A stretch of 64,000 bases of DNA from Paenibacillus alginolyticus DSM 5050 = NBRC 15375 (GCF_000422905.1 NZ_AUGY01000019.1:40353-104352), one strand, 5' to 3'; shown: positions 55,182-63,138, counted from the first letter of the stretch. A program made the numbers and translations. The notes: generated from the letters alone by a model not told the origin.

Positions 55182-56159
55182 ATGAGTTATAAGGCAGTGA
55201 AAAAGGTAAGAGTGAAAGTGCCGGCAAGCACGGCAAACTTAGGTCCTGGCTTTGACTCACTGGGGATGGCCTTGAACTTATATGCCTGGATTGACATGGC
55301 GATCTCGGAGCAAACGACGATTCATTTAATCGGCGATCAGATGAACGGAATTCCAACGGACAAGTCCAATTTAATTTATAAAGTCGCGCAAATGGTATTT
55401 GAACAGGCGGACGTTGCACACCCTGAGCTGGACATTGCCATGTACAGCGATATTCCGCTCACACGCGGTCTAGGCAGCAGCGCGTCAGCCATTGTTGGTG
55501 CGCTCGCTGGCGCGAATGCTCTAATCGGGAACAAGCTCACGCAATATGAGCTGTTCCAGATCGCGAGCCGCCTGGAGAAGCACCCGGACAATGTCGGGGC
55601 CAGCTTGTTCGGCGGGATCGTGGTTGCGTTCTGGGACGGCGAGAAAGCAGAATCTATTCGAATAGAGCCGGACGATAATTTGGAAGTGCTGGTGGCTATA
55701 CCAGCATTCCAGCTTTCTACAGAGAAGGCGAGAAGTGTGATGCCGAAGCAAGTAGCTATGAAGGATGCGGTGTTCAACCTCAGCCATTCATCTTTGCTTG
55801 TTGCCGCGCTAAGTACCGGCAATCTGGGGATGATCCGTCATGCCATGAAGGACGCGCTGCATCAGCCTTACCGTGCGGAGCTCATCCCGGGCATGAAGAC
55901 GCTGCTTGAGCAAGCAGAGAACCATGGTGCGCTAGGGGTTGCACTCAGCGGAGCTGGACCGACGATGCTTGCGCTAGTGGATGCGCGAAGCGGTCAGAAA
56001 GAGGAGCTGGAGGCATTCCTAAAGGACACGCTTGCTAAGGAAGATATTGAAGCTCAGACGTTATGGTTAAAGCCGAGCGTAGAAGGCGTGGCGGCCATTC
56101 TGTTACAGGAAGATGACGGAGATTTGTTATCATTCGTTAAAAAGGAGGTTCTTGCATGA
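55182..56159 (+). CDS. thrB: Homoserine kinase
   Basis: GHMP kinase that phosphorylates homoserine. VKVPASTANLGPGFDSLGMAL near the N-terminus (in parts), the ATP loop PLTRGLGSSASAIVGAL, and the C-terminal GVALSGAGPTMLAL. The length is 325 residues; the last ~20 residues (DDGDLLSFVKKEVLA) are a small extension. It overlaps pheA by 4 bp (ATGA). A patch at 55430-55640 is richer in G+C than its flanks. No thrC is adjacent. Confidence 0.96.
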   Translation: MSYKAVKKVRVKVPASTANLGPGFDSLGMALNLYAWIDMAISEQTTIHLIGDQMNGIPTDKSNLIYKVAQMVFEQADVAHPELDIAMYSDIPLTRGLGSSASAIVGALAGANALIGNKLTQYELFQIASRLEKHPDNVGASLFGGIVVAFWDGEKAESIRIEPDDNLEVLVAIPAFQLSTEKARSVMPKQVAMKDAVFNLSHSSLLVAALSTGNLGMIRHAMKDALHQPYRAELIPGMKTLLEQAENHGALGVALSGAGPTMLALVDARSGQKEELEAFLKDTLAKEDIEAQTLWLKPSVEGVAAILLQEDDGDLLSFVKKEVLA

Positions 56160-57019
56160 AGCGGGTAGCCATCCTAGGACCAAGTACCTTCTCGGAAGAA
56201 GCCACCCGTCATTTTTTGGGTGAAGACTTTACTTACGTTTCATACAAGCTAATTTCTGAAGTGTTCAATGCGACAGCGTCAGGTGAAACGGAATTAGGCG
56301 TTATTCCCATTGAAAATACACTTGAAGGCTCCGTTCATTTGCATGTCGACTGGCTCGTTCATGAAGTTGATCTGCCTATTCGCGCAGAGTGGGTATTTCC
56401 TATTGATATGAACCTCATTGGATATTCGAATCCTGACGGACAAACGGAAGCTTCAAACCCATATGGACATATTCGTAAGGTATTATCTCATCAGGTCGTC
56501 CCTGCACAGTGCAATAGATTTATGAAGCAGTATTTGAGCGAAGCAGAGTTTGAGCAAGTAAGCTCCACAGCAGAGGGAGTGCGTATTGTATCGACGCTGC
56601 AGGATCCTACCGTGGCTGCTATCGGAACGGCTATTGCATCTACCAACTATGGTGTTCCTATGCTTCAAAGGGAGATACAGGATCATAAAGACAATATGAC
56701 TCGGTTTCTGCTGGTTGGTACCGAAGCTTCGGAACTGAAGTCCTCGGAAGAGATGAAAACTACCATTTTAGTCACACTGCCTGAAGATTACCCGGGTGCC
56801 CTGCATCAGGTACTCTCTGCCTTCGCTTGGCGCAGAATTAATCTTTCTAAGATTGAATCCAAACCGACTAAGAAGAAACTTGGTACTTATTATTTCTATA
56901 TTGATATTGCAGGTTCCCTAGATTCCGTTCTCTTGCCATCTGCCATTCAAGAAATTGAAGCGATTGGTTGTCAGGTTCGAATTTTGGGTTGTTATCCGAG
57001 TTATTCGTACACGAGTTAA
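56156..57019 (+). CDS. pheA: Prephenate dehydratase
   Basis: Converts prephenate to phenylpyruvate for phenylalanine synthesis. The PDT domain has ILGPSTFSEEATRHFLGE, GVIPIENTLEGSV and a TRFLLVG segment at its end. The C-terminal ACT domain contains LPEDYPGALHQVLSAFAWR and the ESRP-like phenylalanine-binding site, here IESKPTKKKLGTYYF. Length 287; AAAGGAGG precedes ATG 56156. Last gene of the pheB-hom-thrB-pheA unit. Confidence 0.96.
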   Translation: MKRVAILGPSTFSEEATRHFLGEDFTYVSYKLISEVFNATASGETELGVIPIENTLEGSVHLHVDWLVHEVDLPIRAEWVFPIDMNLIGYSNPDGQTEASNPYGHIRKVLSHQVVPAQCNRFMKQYLSEAEFEQVSSTAEGVRIVSTLQDPTVAAIGTAIASTNYGVPMLQREIQDHKDNMTRFLLVGTEASELKSSEEMKTTILVTLPEDYPGALHQVLSAFAWRRINLSKIESKPTKKKLGTYYFYIDIAGSLDSVLLPSAIQEIEAIGCQVRILGCYPSYSYTS

Positions 57020-57028
57020 TACCGTTCT

Positions 57029-57062
57029 TCCCTTGCGTTCATTACGCGAGGGATTTTTTTTG
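57029..57062 (+). terminator. Terminator after pheA
   Basis: TCCCTTGCGT-TCATT-ACGCGAGGGA followed by T8. Confidence 0.92.
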
Positions 57063-57124
57063 TCCAAAAGGGGCAAAAGCCTAGGAACCTGCATAAACTG
57101 TAATATCATTGTGACTAAGCGAAT

Positions 57125-57241
57125 GCTTACGAAGCAAGTTTTCTTGCGAGGACTCGAGATTATGCTCTCTAAGCAAGTTTTCTAGTGAAAACTCGAGTTT
57201 ATGTTTACGAAGTAAGTTTTCTAACGAAAACTCAAAGGAGG
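57125..57241 (+). repeat. Three tandem family 2 hairpin-SD repeats upstream of safA
   Basis: Copies at 57125-57158 (AGTTTTC-TTGC-GAGGACT, kept by G-U pairs), 57164-57196 (AGTTTTC-TAGT-GAAAACT) and 57203-57241 (AGTTTTC-TAAC-GAAAACT). The last is followed after three bases by AAGGAGG, the safA SD. The conserved flanks are CTTACGAAG-like on the left and CTCGAG or CTCAAAGGAGG on the right. Confidence 0.9.
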
Positions 57242-57248
57242 TATGGTG

Positions 57249-58613
57249 TTGAAAATCCACATTGTCAAAAAGGGCGATACCCTTTACGAGCTTGCGAAAA
57301 AATATCAAACCACGTTGGACGAAGTCATCGCACTTAATCCGCAAATTGCACAACCGGATCATCTTGACATCGGGATGAAGGTGAAAATACCTTCCAAACC
57401 GAAGCCAGTTAGTCCACCAGTTTCAGATTATGTCTATAAACACGTTGTGGAGCAGGGAGATAGCTTATGGAAGCTTGGTAAGGCTTGGGATGTACCCCTC
57501 CAAGAGATGATTAAAGCGAATCCTCATCTGAAGAATCCCAATGTCTTAATGACGGGAGAAATTGTTTATGTGCCCAAGATGCATCATGATCACGTAGAAG
57601 CTAAGCCATTGTCGATGTCTAAAGTATCGACAGAACCATTTGCTCCAGTCCCATCAGCTCAGCCGTGGACTGTTGAAGAACCGTATCAGCAACCATTTAT
57701 GCCCATTGCGGAAGAAAAGATAAGTCAAATGCCATCTACGCCGTATGTAGAATCGATGCCGTTGGCGGAGCAACCGTTTGTACCTTCACCGATGGCCTCG
57801 GAGCCAGTCATTCCAGCACCTGAGCCTGGAGTTATTGGTCTCAATGCACCCTATGAGCAGCAAGCGGTCCATCCCTTCAAGCAGTTTCACATTAAAGCGA
57901 CTGAGGTATTTGCCTACCCAGGTTCCGAGCAACAAGAAGTGCCAACATATCCGGCTATTTCACCGTATCAACAGTCACCATATGAGCAATTTCCGCATCA
58001 TGCAGAGCCAACCTCCTATCCAATGAGTCAAGATGGTTGTGGCTGTGGAGGGCACTCGATGATCGAACACCCATGGACGACATTCCCGGCGGGTTATCCA
58101 ACCGGAACCGTAGAAAGTCCTTGGGATGGTTATCAGTATGGTTTTCCTACAGTTCCTGGGTTATATCCCCCAGCTGCTCCCTATGACATGCAACATACTG
58201 GACATAATCCGTATGAATACCAACAGGCTCCCTATGACATGCAGCAAACTGGACATAATCCATATGACTACCAGCAGGCTCCTTATGGCATGCAGCATAC
58301 TGGACATAATCCATATGATTACCAGCAAGCTCCTTATGGGATTCCTTATGCTGGAGCTCATTACCAGGCTCCTTATGAGTCGCCAATTATGCCACAAGTC
58401 CACACACATGAACTAGCGCAAGAGACCGATACCGAAGAAGTTGTTGAAATTGACATCCGTAAAGATAAAAAAGCAAATAGGTCGAGCAGCGGCAATTCTT
58501 CCAAAAAAGTCAAATTGTCAGGTACAGAAGCACTCAATGCTTTCTTGAAACGTCAACAGAGAGCTTCTGAAAAGCAGGAAGCCAAGCAAAACTCACCTTG
58601 GATTAACGTCTGA
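57249..58613 (+). CDS. safA: Spore coat morphogenetic protein SafA-like (two LysM domains)
   Basis: SafA is the hub of the spore inner coat and binds the cortex through LysM; its partner SpoVID is encoded at 25.8 kb. Two LysM domains lie at residues ~1-48 (KIHIVKKGDTLYELAKKYQ) and ~63-112 (HVVEQGDSLWKLGKAW). A long Pro/Gln/Tyr-rich region follows, with a single GCGCGG cluster and then a 17-residue repeat (APYDMQHTGHNPYEYQQ type) three times, plus a lysine-rich end. TTG 57249 has AAAGGAGG at 7 nt and starts the family MKIHIV; ATG 57243 would be 1 nt from the SD. The length is 454 residues. The call rests on the LysM start and the neighbourhood of sporulation and ruv genes as in B. subtilis. 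Confidence 0.85.
   Translation: MKIHIVKKGDTLYELAKKYQTTLDEVIALNPQIAQPDHLDIGMKVKIPSKPKPVSPPVSDYVYKHVVEQGDSLWKLGKAWDVPLQEMIKANPHLKNPNVLMTGEIVYVPKMHHDHVEAKPLSMSKVSTEPFAPVPSAQPWTVEEPYQQPFMPIAEEKISQMPSTPYVESMPLAEQPFVPSPMASEPVIPAPEPGVIGLNAPYEQQAVHPFKQFHIKATEVFAYPGSEQQEVPTYPAISPYQQSPYEQFPHHAEPTSYPMSQDGCGCGGHSMIEHPWTTFPAGYPTGTVESPWDGYQYGFPTVPGLYPPAAPYDMQHTGHNPYEYQQAPYDMQQTGHNPYDYQQAPYGMQHTGHNPYDYQQAPYGIPYAGAHYQAPYESPIMPQVHTHELAQETDTEEVVEIDIRKDKKANRSSSGNSSKKVKLSGTEALNAFLKRQQRASEKQEAKQNSPWINV
58176..58376 (+). repeat. 51-bp tandem repeat inside safA
   Basis: Units at 58176-58226, 58227-58277 and 58278-58328 are nearly identical; a diverged fourth continues to about 58376. Each encodes APY(D/G)MQ(H/Q)TGHNPY(E/D)YQQ. 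The exact 51-bp period keeps the frame, so copy number could change between strains. Confidence 0.92.
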
Positions 58614-58621
58614 AAAAGAAC

Positions 58622-58665
58622 AAGAAGCCTCCTAACCACAGGACTTGTGGAATAGGAGGCTTCTT
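58622..58665. terminator. Bidirectional terminator
   Basis: AAGAAGCCTCCTA...TAGGAGGCTTCTT with an inner CCACA/TGTGG helix, between safA and the convergent sigW. Confidence 0.9.
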
Positions 58666-58684
58666 AATCTCGTTATGCTATGGA

Positions 58685-59296
58685 TTAAGCAATCATACCC
58701 AATGTGAAAAAGGTCATTAAACCGATAACGAAATTCATGCCCCATTTTTTGCGAAGCAGTTCACGTCCGCGGTGTAAACGAGTTTTCACGGTTGTAATCG
58801 GTAAATTCAGCTTTTCGCTGATTTCCTGAAGGGAGAGCTCTTCCAGATAGTATAGCGTAATGATACTTCTATATTTGTCAGCTAATTTATTAATGGATGT
58901 ATGCATATGTTCTTGAACTTCTGACTGGAGTACAACGTGCTCAGGAGACTGATCTTGACTCGCAAGCTTACTGTAGTAGCTGTAATCATCGTCATAATCG
59001 TTCAGCTCGGCATCTAAGGATTGAACGGGTCTTTTTTTGCGCAGCAAGTCGATGGCGACATTTTTACCGATGCGATAAATCCAAGTAGAGAAGTTCTGAC
59101 TTTCATCAAAGTGGTTTAAGTTCAAATAAACACGGATGAATGTTTCTTGAACGATGTCCTCTGAATCAGGTCTGTTATGCAGCATACGAAAAGCAAGTTT
59201 CTGTATTTTGTTACGGTATAACTCGACTAGCTCCACGAAAGCGTTGCGGTCTCCCCGTCTGGATAATTGAATTAATTGAAGTTCTGCCACATTCAT
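58685..59296 (-). CDS. sigW: ECF sigma factor, SigW-like, with a hydrophobic tail
   Basis: A 203-residue ECF sigma factor. Region 2: RNAFVELVELYRNKIQKLAFRML (in parts), SEDIVQETFIRVYLNL and FSTWIYRIGKNVAIDLLR. A short acidic linker follows, then region 4: LPEKYRS-like LADKYRSIITLYYLEELSLQEIS and TTVKTRLHRGRELLRKKW. It resembles SigW of B. subtilis (187 residues) but carries an extra C-terminal stretch MNFVIGLMTFFTLGMIA that is hydrophobic enough to be a membrane or anti-sigma contact segment. No RsiW gene is adjacent; the small membrane protein upstream is a candidate only by position. The SD GGAGGGG lies at the end of a family 1 repeat. Confidence 0.88.
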   Translation of the reverse strand: MNVAELQLIQLSRRGDRNAFVELVELYRNKIQKLAFRMLHNRPDSEDIVQETFIRVYLNLNHFDESQNFSTWIYRIGKNVAIDLLRKKRPVQSLDAELNDYDDDYSYYSKLASQDQSPEHVVLQSEVQEHMHTSINKLADKYRSIITLYYLEELSLQEISEKLNLPITTVKTRLHRGRELLRKKWGMNFVIGLMTFFTLGMIA

Positions 59297-59304
59297 GCTG
59301 TTCC

Positions 59305-59406
59305 CCTCCTAATATAGGGATCTTTGAGCGTGCTCAAAGTCTCTCTGCTTTGGGATCTTTGAGCTGATCTCAAAGTCTCTCCGCTTATAGTTTTCGTAAG
59401 AAAACT
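59305..59406 (-). repeat. Two family 1 repeats and one family 2 hairpin in the sigW leader
   Basis: Read on the minus strand (sigW sense): AGTTTTC-TTAC-GAAAACT (59389-59406, family 2 core), then GGAGAGACTTTGAG-ATCAG-CTCAAAGATCCC (59351-59382), then GAGAGACTTTGAGC-AC-GCTCAAAGATCCCTATATTAGGAGG (59305-59345; parts). The final AGGAGG is the sigW SD. This is the only locus where both families occur together. Confidence 0.88.
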
Positions 59407-59487
59407 GGTATCGCAAACTTAGCATTTGCCTTTTCAAATATATATCGGTTTCCCTGAATAAGTATGTGAATTTTTCATCTACTTCTG

Positions 59488-59515
59488 ACTATATCATTTC
59501 TGTGGCTACAGTCAA
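59488..59515 (-). promoter_or_regulatory. Sigma-A-like promoter of sigW
   Basis: On the minus strand, TTGACT (59515-59510), a 16-bp spacer and TATAGT (59493-59488). It would give a leader of about 185 nt containing the three hairpins. I do not see a clear TGAAAC/CGTA autoregulatory SigW promoter. Confidence 0.55.
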
Positions 59516-59524
59516 ATTTTAAAG

Positions 59525-59740
59525 CTAGGGAGAGCTTATTTTATACCCATTTGTTACCGAATTCATGGATGTTTGGTGACTTTTCTGAGCTGGAGTTGGA
59601 TAGGAGGCTGAAGTTGATCGCGGTGAGGTTACACCGGATTCATTTTTTTGTACTTCATTCCAAATGGCGACTGCCCCCCATAACAGGACAACTCCTATAA
59701 TTAGGAGTGTTGTACGTTTGATTCGTTTTCTACCGTTCAT
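59525..59740 (-). CDS. Small membrane protein, unknown
   Basis: A 71-residue frame with a basic start (MNGRKRIKR), one membrane helix (TTLLIIGVVLLWGAVAIW) and a Ser/Thr/Pro-rich polar tail. SD is weak (GGTGAAG). It lies on the sigW strand upstream of the sigW promoter. Hydropathy argues for a real gene, but there is no family match; it is not long enough to be a typical zinc-binding anti-sigma (no HxxxCxxC). Confidence 0.5.
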   Translation of the reverse strand: MNGRKRIKRTTLLIIGVVLLWGAVAIWNEVQKNESGVTSPRSTSASYPTPAQKSHQTSMNSVTNGYKISSP

Positions 59741-59857
59741 GTTTGGGCTTCACCGTCCGTCTTGATTGGTTTCATACACTCCCTCTATGGTAAATGATGT
59801 ATAGTGTCACATGCAAATGGAAACAATACGGAAAAACGAGAATAGAAGGGGATATCG

Positions 59858-60538
59858 GTGAATGTAAGACAATTTTTGAAGCATTTGAAAAGAAGGCTGC
59901 GTTGGAAACGTAGTTGGTTGACTTTAGGAATGTTCCTTGCCGTAGTTATGGTTAGCTATATATTATATGCAACTGGAGGCCTTCTAAGTGCTGGTGATAA
60001 CCCCGAAGGAGCAGTAAGATCGACCTTTGCTGGTCTTACACCGGTAGACGATCAACGTCTTCAAGATGCGACGACAACGTTGAAAAGTATAACGGATAGC
60101 AGAAAGAGCTATTTACTTAAGACTTATGTTTGTGGCGAAGAGCGCAGTCAGTTGGGCCTGCAAACCCCTCAAGAGTTAATGAAAATGCAAATGAAGCATC
60201 CAAATTGGTTACTAAGCATAGGGGCGAATGGAGAGGTCACTTTTACCGAAAATATTGATGATTTATCGCCGGCATGCAAGGAAAAGGCGGTATTCGGCAT
60301 CGACGGCAGCAGCAATCTGTCCCTATTTAATGGAACACCAGCCAAAGATAATGTGATTCGAACATTTTTTCAATTGAATATTAAGCATTTAGAAAGCAGT
60401 CTTCCGCGCGAAACGGTGAAGCAGCTCCATGAAGGGATTCGAGTCACTGATTTGGAGGAGTATAATAGCGTATTATCAACTTTCAGCGATTATGCCATGC
60501 CGCCACAAGAGACTGAACGGGCAATGACAAGTCCATAA
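59858..60538 (+). CDS. bofC: BofC-like forespore intercompartmental signalling factor
   Basis: BofC acts in the intermembrane space of the forespore and restrains SpoIVB signalling to the SpoIVFA/FB complex, which is also encoded in this window. A 226-residue protein with membrane anchor at ~20-42 (LTLGMFLAVVMVSYILYATG), a domain with LKTYVCGEERSQLG characteristic of the family, and a C-terminal domain. It starts at GTG 59858 after AGAAGGGG. In B. subtilis bofC also sits upstream of ruvA-ruvB. Confidence 0.88.
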   Translation: MNVRQFLKHLKRRLRWKRSWLTLGMFLAVVMVSYILYATGGLLSAGDNPEGAVRSTFAGLTPVDDQRLQDATTTLKSITDSRKSYLLKTYVCGEERSQLGLQTPQELMKMQMKHPNWLLSIGANGEVTFTENIDDLSPACKEKAVFGIDGSSNLSLFNGTPAKDNVIRTFFQLNIKHLESSLPRETVKQLHEGIRVTDLEEYNSVLSTFSDYAMPPQETERAMTSP

Positions 60539-60556
60539 TAAGGTGATCGTAGGATG

Positions 60557-60599
60557 AAGAGGTAGATCGGGAGATTCCTGAGTCTATCTCTTTTTTTTG
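60557..60599 (+). terminator. Terminator after bofC
   Basis: AAGAGGTAGAT...GTCTATCTCTT followed by T8. Confidence 0.85.
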
Positions 60600-60606
60600 T
60601 TATCTG

Positions 60607-60612
60607 CTATAA
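60607..60612 (+). promoter_or_regulatory. Probable extended -10 promoter for ruvC
   Basis: TATAAT preceded by TGC, placed right after the bofC terminator U-run. No good -35 is visible. Confidence 0.5.
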
Positions 60613-60661
60613 TGAAATGACTACATATGTTCGCTTTTTTAAAAGATGGGAGAGAATTGCT

Positions 60662-61165
60662 TTGCGTATTCTAGGTATTGATCCGGGGATCGCGATCGTT
60701 GGTTTTGGCTTTATTGATAAGATCGGAAGTAAGCTCATTCCTGTGCAGTATGGTTCAATTCAAACCGAAGCACATACGGACCCTGGGATCAGGCTGAAAG
60801 ATGTCTATGATGCTACGACGCAATTAATAGAGAAGTATAAACCTGACGCGATGTCGATAGAGAAATTGTTCTTTAATCGGAATGTAACGACGGCATTCAC
60901 AGTAGGACAAGCGCGGGGGGTCATGATTCTTGCGGGTGTCCAGGCTGGGTTGCCGATTGCTGAATATACACCGCTTCAAGTCAAACAATCCGTTGTAGGC
61001 TATGGGAATGCCGAGAAACATCAAGTGCAGGAAATGGTCAAAATTTTACTTAAGCTATCGCAAATACCTAAACCTGATGATGTGGCGGATGCGCTTGCGA
61101 TTGCTATTTGCCATGCGCATTCTTCAGCTTTGCAATCTAGGATAAATGAGGTCGGGAAACGATGA
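60662..61165 (+). CDS. ruvC: Holliday junction endonuclease RuvC
   Basis: Resolves four-way junctions together with RuvAB. The catalytic acidic residues are in LRILGIDPGIAIVGFG (Asp), DAMSIEKLFFNRN (Glu) and the C-terminal PKPDDVADALAIAICH (Asp pair). TTG 60662 follows GGGAGAG and gives 167 residues, the family size; the frame is open 15 codons earlier. B. subtilis lacks RuvC and uses RecU, so its presence beside ruvAB is a distinguishing mark. It overlaps ruvA by 4 bp. Confidence 0.95.
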   Translation: MRILGIDPGIAIVGFGFIDKIGSKLIPVQYGSIQTEAHTDPGIRLKDVYDATTQLIEKYKPDAMSIEKLFFNRNVTTAFTVGQARGVMILAGVQAGLPIAEYTPLQVKQSVVGYGNAEKHQVQEMVKILLKLSQIPKPDDVADALAIAICHAHSSALQSRINEVGKR

Positions 61166-61791
61166 TAGATTTCTTAAGAGGAAAAGTTGCGCTCCGTGAG
61201 AGCGACTATGCTGTGCTGGATGTGAACGGCGTAGGGTATCGTGTATTCTGCCCGAATCCCTATGCGCTGCCGCATAAAGAAGATGAAGATGTGACGATGT
61301 TCATTCATTATCATGTGCGTGAAGATGCTCATTTGCTATTCGGTTTTATTTCACGGGATGAGCAGTCTTTGTTCCGCTTATTGCTTGATGTAACGGGAAT
61401 TGGCCCAAAGGTTGCACTGGGAATTCTTGCTGCAGGTGGAAGACCGGAGGCTGTGATTCTGGCAATTAGCCAGGAAAATCTGGCCTTCTTAACCAAGCTT
61501 CCCGGCATAGGAAAGAAGACTGCACAGCGGATTATTTTGGATCTGAAGGACAAATTGGGTTCGGTAAGCTTCTCAAGCCCGGAGGCTGCGGTAGCATTAA
61601 GCGTTGTCGGATCGGCGCAGCTTAGCGATGGTGGTCATGCTTGGAGCGAAGCGAAGGAAGCATTGATGACGCTTGGCTACACGGAAGCTGAAGCTGATCG
61701 CGCTTGGTTGCAAGTGAAGCCAAAAGCGAATCCGTCGGATTCTGTTGATGTGTTGATGAAGCTTGCGTTGCAAGCTTTGTATACGATGTAG
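61162..61791 (+). CDS. ruvA: Holliday junction DNA helicase subunit RuvA
   Basis: Junction-binding tetramer subunit. OB-fold domain I (MIDFLRGKVALRESDYAVLDVNGVGYRV in parts), two helix-hairpin-helix motifs (LLDVTGIGPKVALGIL, LTKLPGIGKKTAQRIILDLKDK) and the C-terminal domain III (EAKEALMTLGYTEAEADRAW) that contacts RuvB. 209 residues. Confidence 0.97.
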   Translation: MIDFLRGKVALRESDYAVLDVNGVGYRVFCPNPYALPHKEDEDVTMFIHYHVREDAHLLFGFISRDEQSLFRLLLDVTGIGPKVALGILAAGGRPEAVILAISQENLAFLTKLPGIGKKTAQRIILDLKDKLGSVSFSSPEAAVALSVVGSAQLSDGGHAWSEAKEALMTLGYTEAEADRAWLQVKPKANPSDSVDVLMKLALQALYTM

Positions 61792-61842
61792 TGAAGGTGG
61801 ATTTGGCTTGCAAAAGCAAGACCCAGCGAATGTTTAAAAAGT

Positions 61843-61882
61843 GCTTACGAAGTCAGTTTTGCTAAAGCAAAACTCTAAGGAG
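61843..61882 (+). repeat. Family 2 hairpin-SD repeat upstream of ruvB
   Basis: GCTTACGAAGTC then AGTTTTGC-TAAA-GCAAAACT, then CTAAGGAGG. The stem is one pair longer than at lonB and safA, and the added G-C pair keeps it perfect, a compensated change. The AAGGAGG is the ruvB SD. Confidence 0.88.
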
Positions 61883-61889
61883 GATCACC

Positions 61890-62897
61890 ATGGACAATGA
61901 CCGGATTATATCGGCTAATTTAATGATGGAGGACAACACGATTGAGTACAGCCTACGTCCTCGTTATTTGGCCGAATATATCGGCCAGAAGCAGGCAAAG
62001 GAGAACCTCAAGATCTACATCGAAGCTGCCAAGCAGCGTAAGGAAGCGCTTGATCATGTGCTGCTGTACGGGCCGCCTGGCCTCGGCAAAACGACACTGT
62101 CCAACATCATCGCCAACGAGCTTGGCGTGAATATAAGAACGACCTCCGGCCCTGCCATCGAGCGGCCGGGCGATTTAGCTGCCATCCTGACGAATTTGCA
62201 GGAGGGCGATGTGCTCTTCATCGACGAAATTCACCGCCTCCACCGTACGGTGGAAGAGGTGCTTTATCCGGCGATGGAGGATTTTGCCCTTGATATTATC
62301 ATCGGCAAGGGGCCGAGCGCACGCTCGGTGCGTCTAGACTTGCCGGCGTTTACCTTGATCGGCGCGACGACACGCGTCGGACTGCTTTCTGCGCCGCTGC
62401 GCGACCGTTTCGGGGTCGTCAGTCGGCTGGAGTTTTATACGGTGGAGGAGCTCACCTACATCGTCAGCCGAACGGCCGACATCCTGCAGGTCGGCATCGT
62501 CGGTGAAGCTGCGCGCGAGATCGGCATGCGCTCGCGGGGAACACCGCGAATCGCGAACCGCTTGCTGAAGCGGGTGCGCGACTTTGCGCAAGTGAAAGGC
62601 GATGGCATTATCACGCTGGACATCGCCAAAGAGGCGCTCAAGCTCATACAAGTCGATGACCTTGGACTTGATGAGATTGATCATAAGATGCTGCGCGCCA
62701 TCATTCAAAGCTTTCAGGGCGGCCCAGTTGGGCTCGAAACGATTGCCGCCACCATCGGCGAGGAGAGTCAGACGATCGAAGACGTCTACGAGCCTTATTT
62801 GCTGCAAATTGGATTCTTGCAGCGCACCCCTAGAGGCCGGATGGTAACGCCTCAGGCCTACCATCATTTAGGTTTACCGGTGCCGGAGCAACGATAA
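61890..62897 (+). CDS. ruvB: Holliday junction DNA helicase RuvB
   Basis: AAA+ branch-migration motor. Walker [19 protein letters not shown], Walker [18 protein letters not shown], sensor [20 protein letters not shown] and the C-terminal winged helix ([29 protein letters not shown]). The length is 335 residues. ATG 61890 follows the AAGGAGG of a family 2 repeat. A central block (about 62030-62700) has a higher G+C content than ruvC and ruvA. Confidence 0.98.
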   Translation: MDNDRIISANLMMEDNTIEYSLRPRYLAEYIGQKQAKENLKIYIEAAKQRKEALDHVLLYGPPGLGKTTLSNIIANELGVNIRTTSGPAIERPGDLAAILTNLQEGDVLFIDEIHRLHRTVEEVLYPAMEDFALDIIIGKGPSARSVRLDLPAFTLIGATTRVGLLSAPLRDRFGVVSRLEFYTVEELTYIVSRTADILQVGIVGEAAREIGMRSRGTPRIANRLLKRVRDFAQVKGDGIITLDIAKEALKLIQVDDLGLDEIDHKMLRAIIQSFQGGPVGLETIAATIGEESQTIEDVYEPYLLQIGFLQRTPRGRMVTPQAYHHLGLPVPEQR

Positions 62898-62902
62898 TTC
62901 GT

Positions 62903-62945
62903 GATCTTTTGCCGCAGCTGAAAGGCGGGCAAAAGATTTTTTTTG
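62903..62945 (+). terminator. Terminator after ruvB
   Basis: ATCTTTTGCC...GGGCAAAAGAT followed by T8. Confidence 0.92.
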
Positions 62946-63059
62946 TTGTATTGGAAATTATGATAGATGTAGCCAAACAATATTTGTTCATCCACCTGTG
63001 AACATACTCTCTTATATCTGTTTCCCGAACTCAACACGTACCGGCATCACCAGGTTTTA

Positions 63060-63138
63060 GCGGAACGTAGAAGCCTCTATTTCCCGCTTTCGAGGTGGAA
63101 AAACCGGTAAAACGCGAAAATAGGGCCCTACGTTCCGC
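63060..63138. repeat. Long imperfect inverted repeat
   Basis: GCGGAACGTAG (63060-63070) is the exact reverse complement of CTACGTTCCGC (63128-63138). Inside, CTCTATTTC and AAAATAGGG extend the pairing. The overall hairpin is about 79 nt with no U-run. Confidence 0.75.

Noticed and set aside
59407..59520. SigW autoregulatory promoter (TGAAAC...CGTA) before sigW
   Set aside because: No good match at acceptable spacing on the minus strand; a sigma-A-type TTGACT-16-TATAGT fits better.
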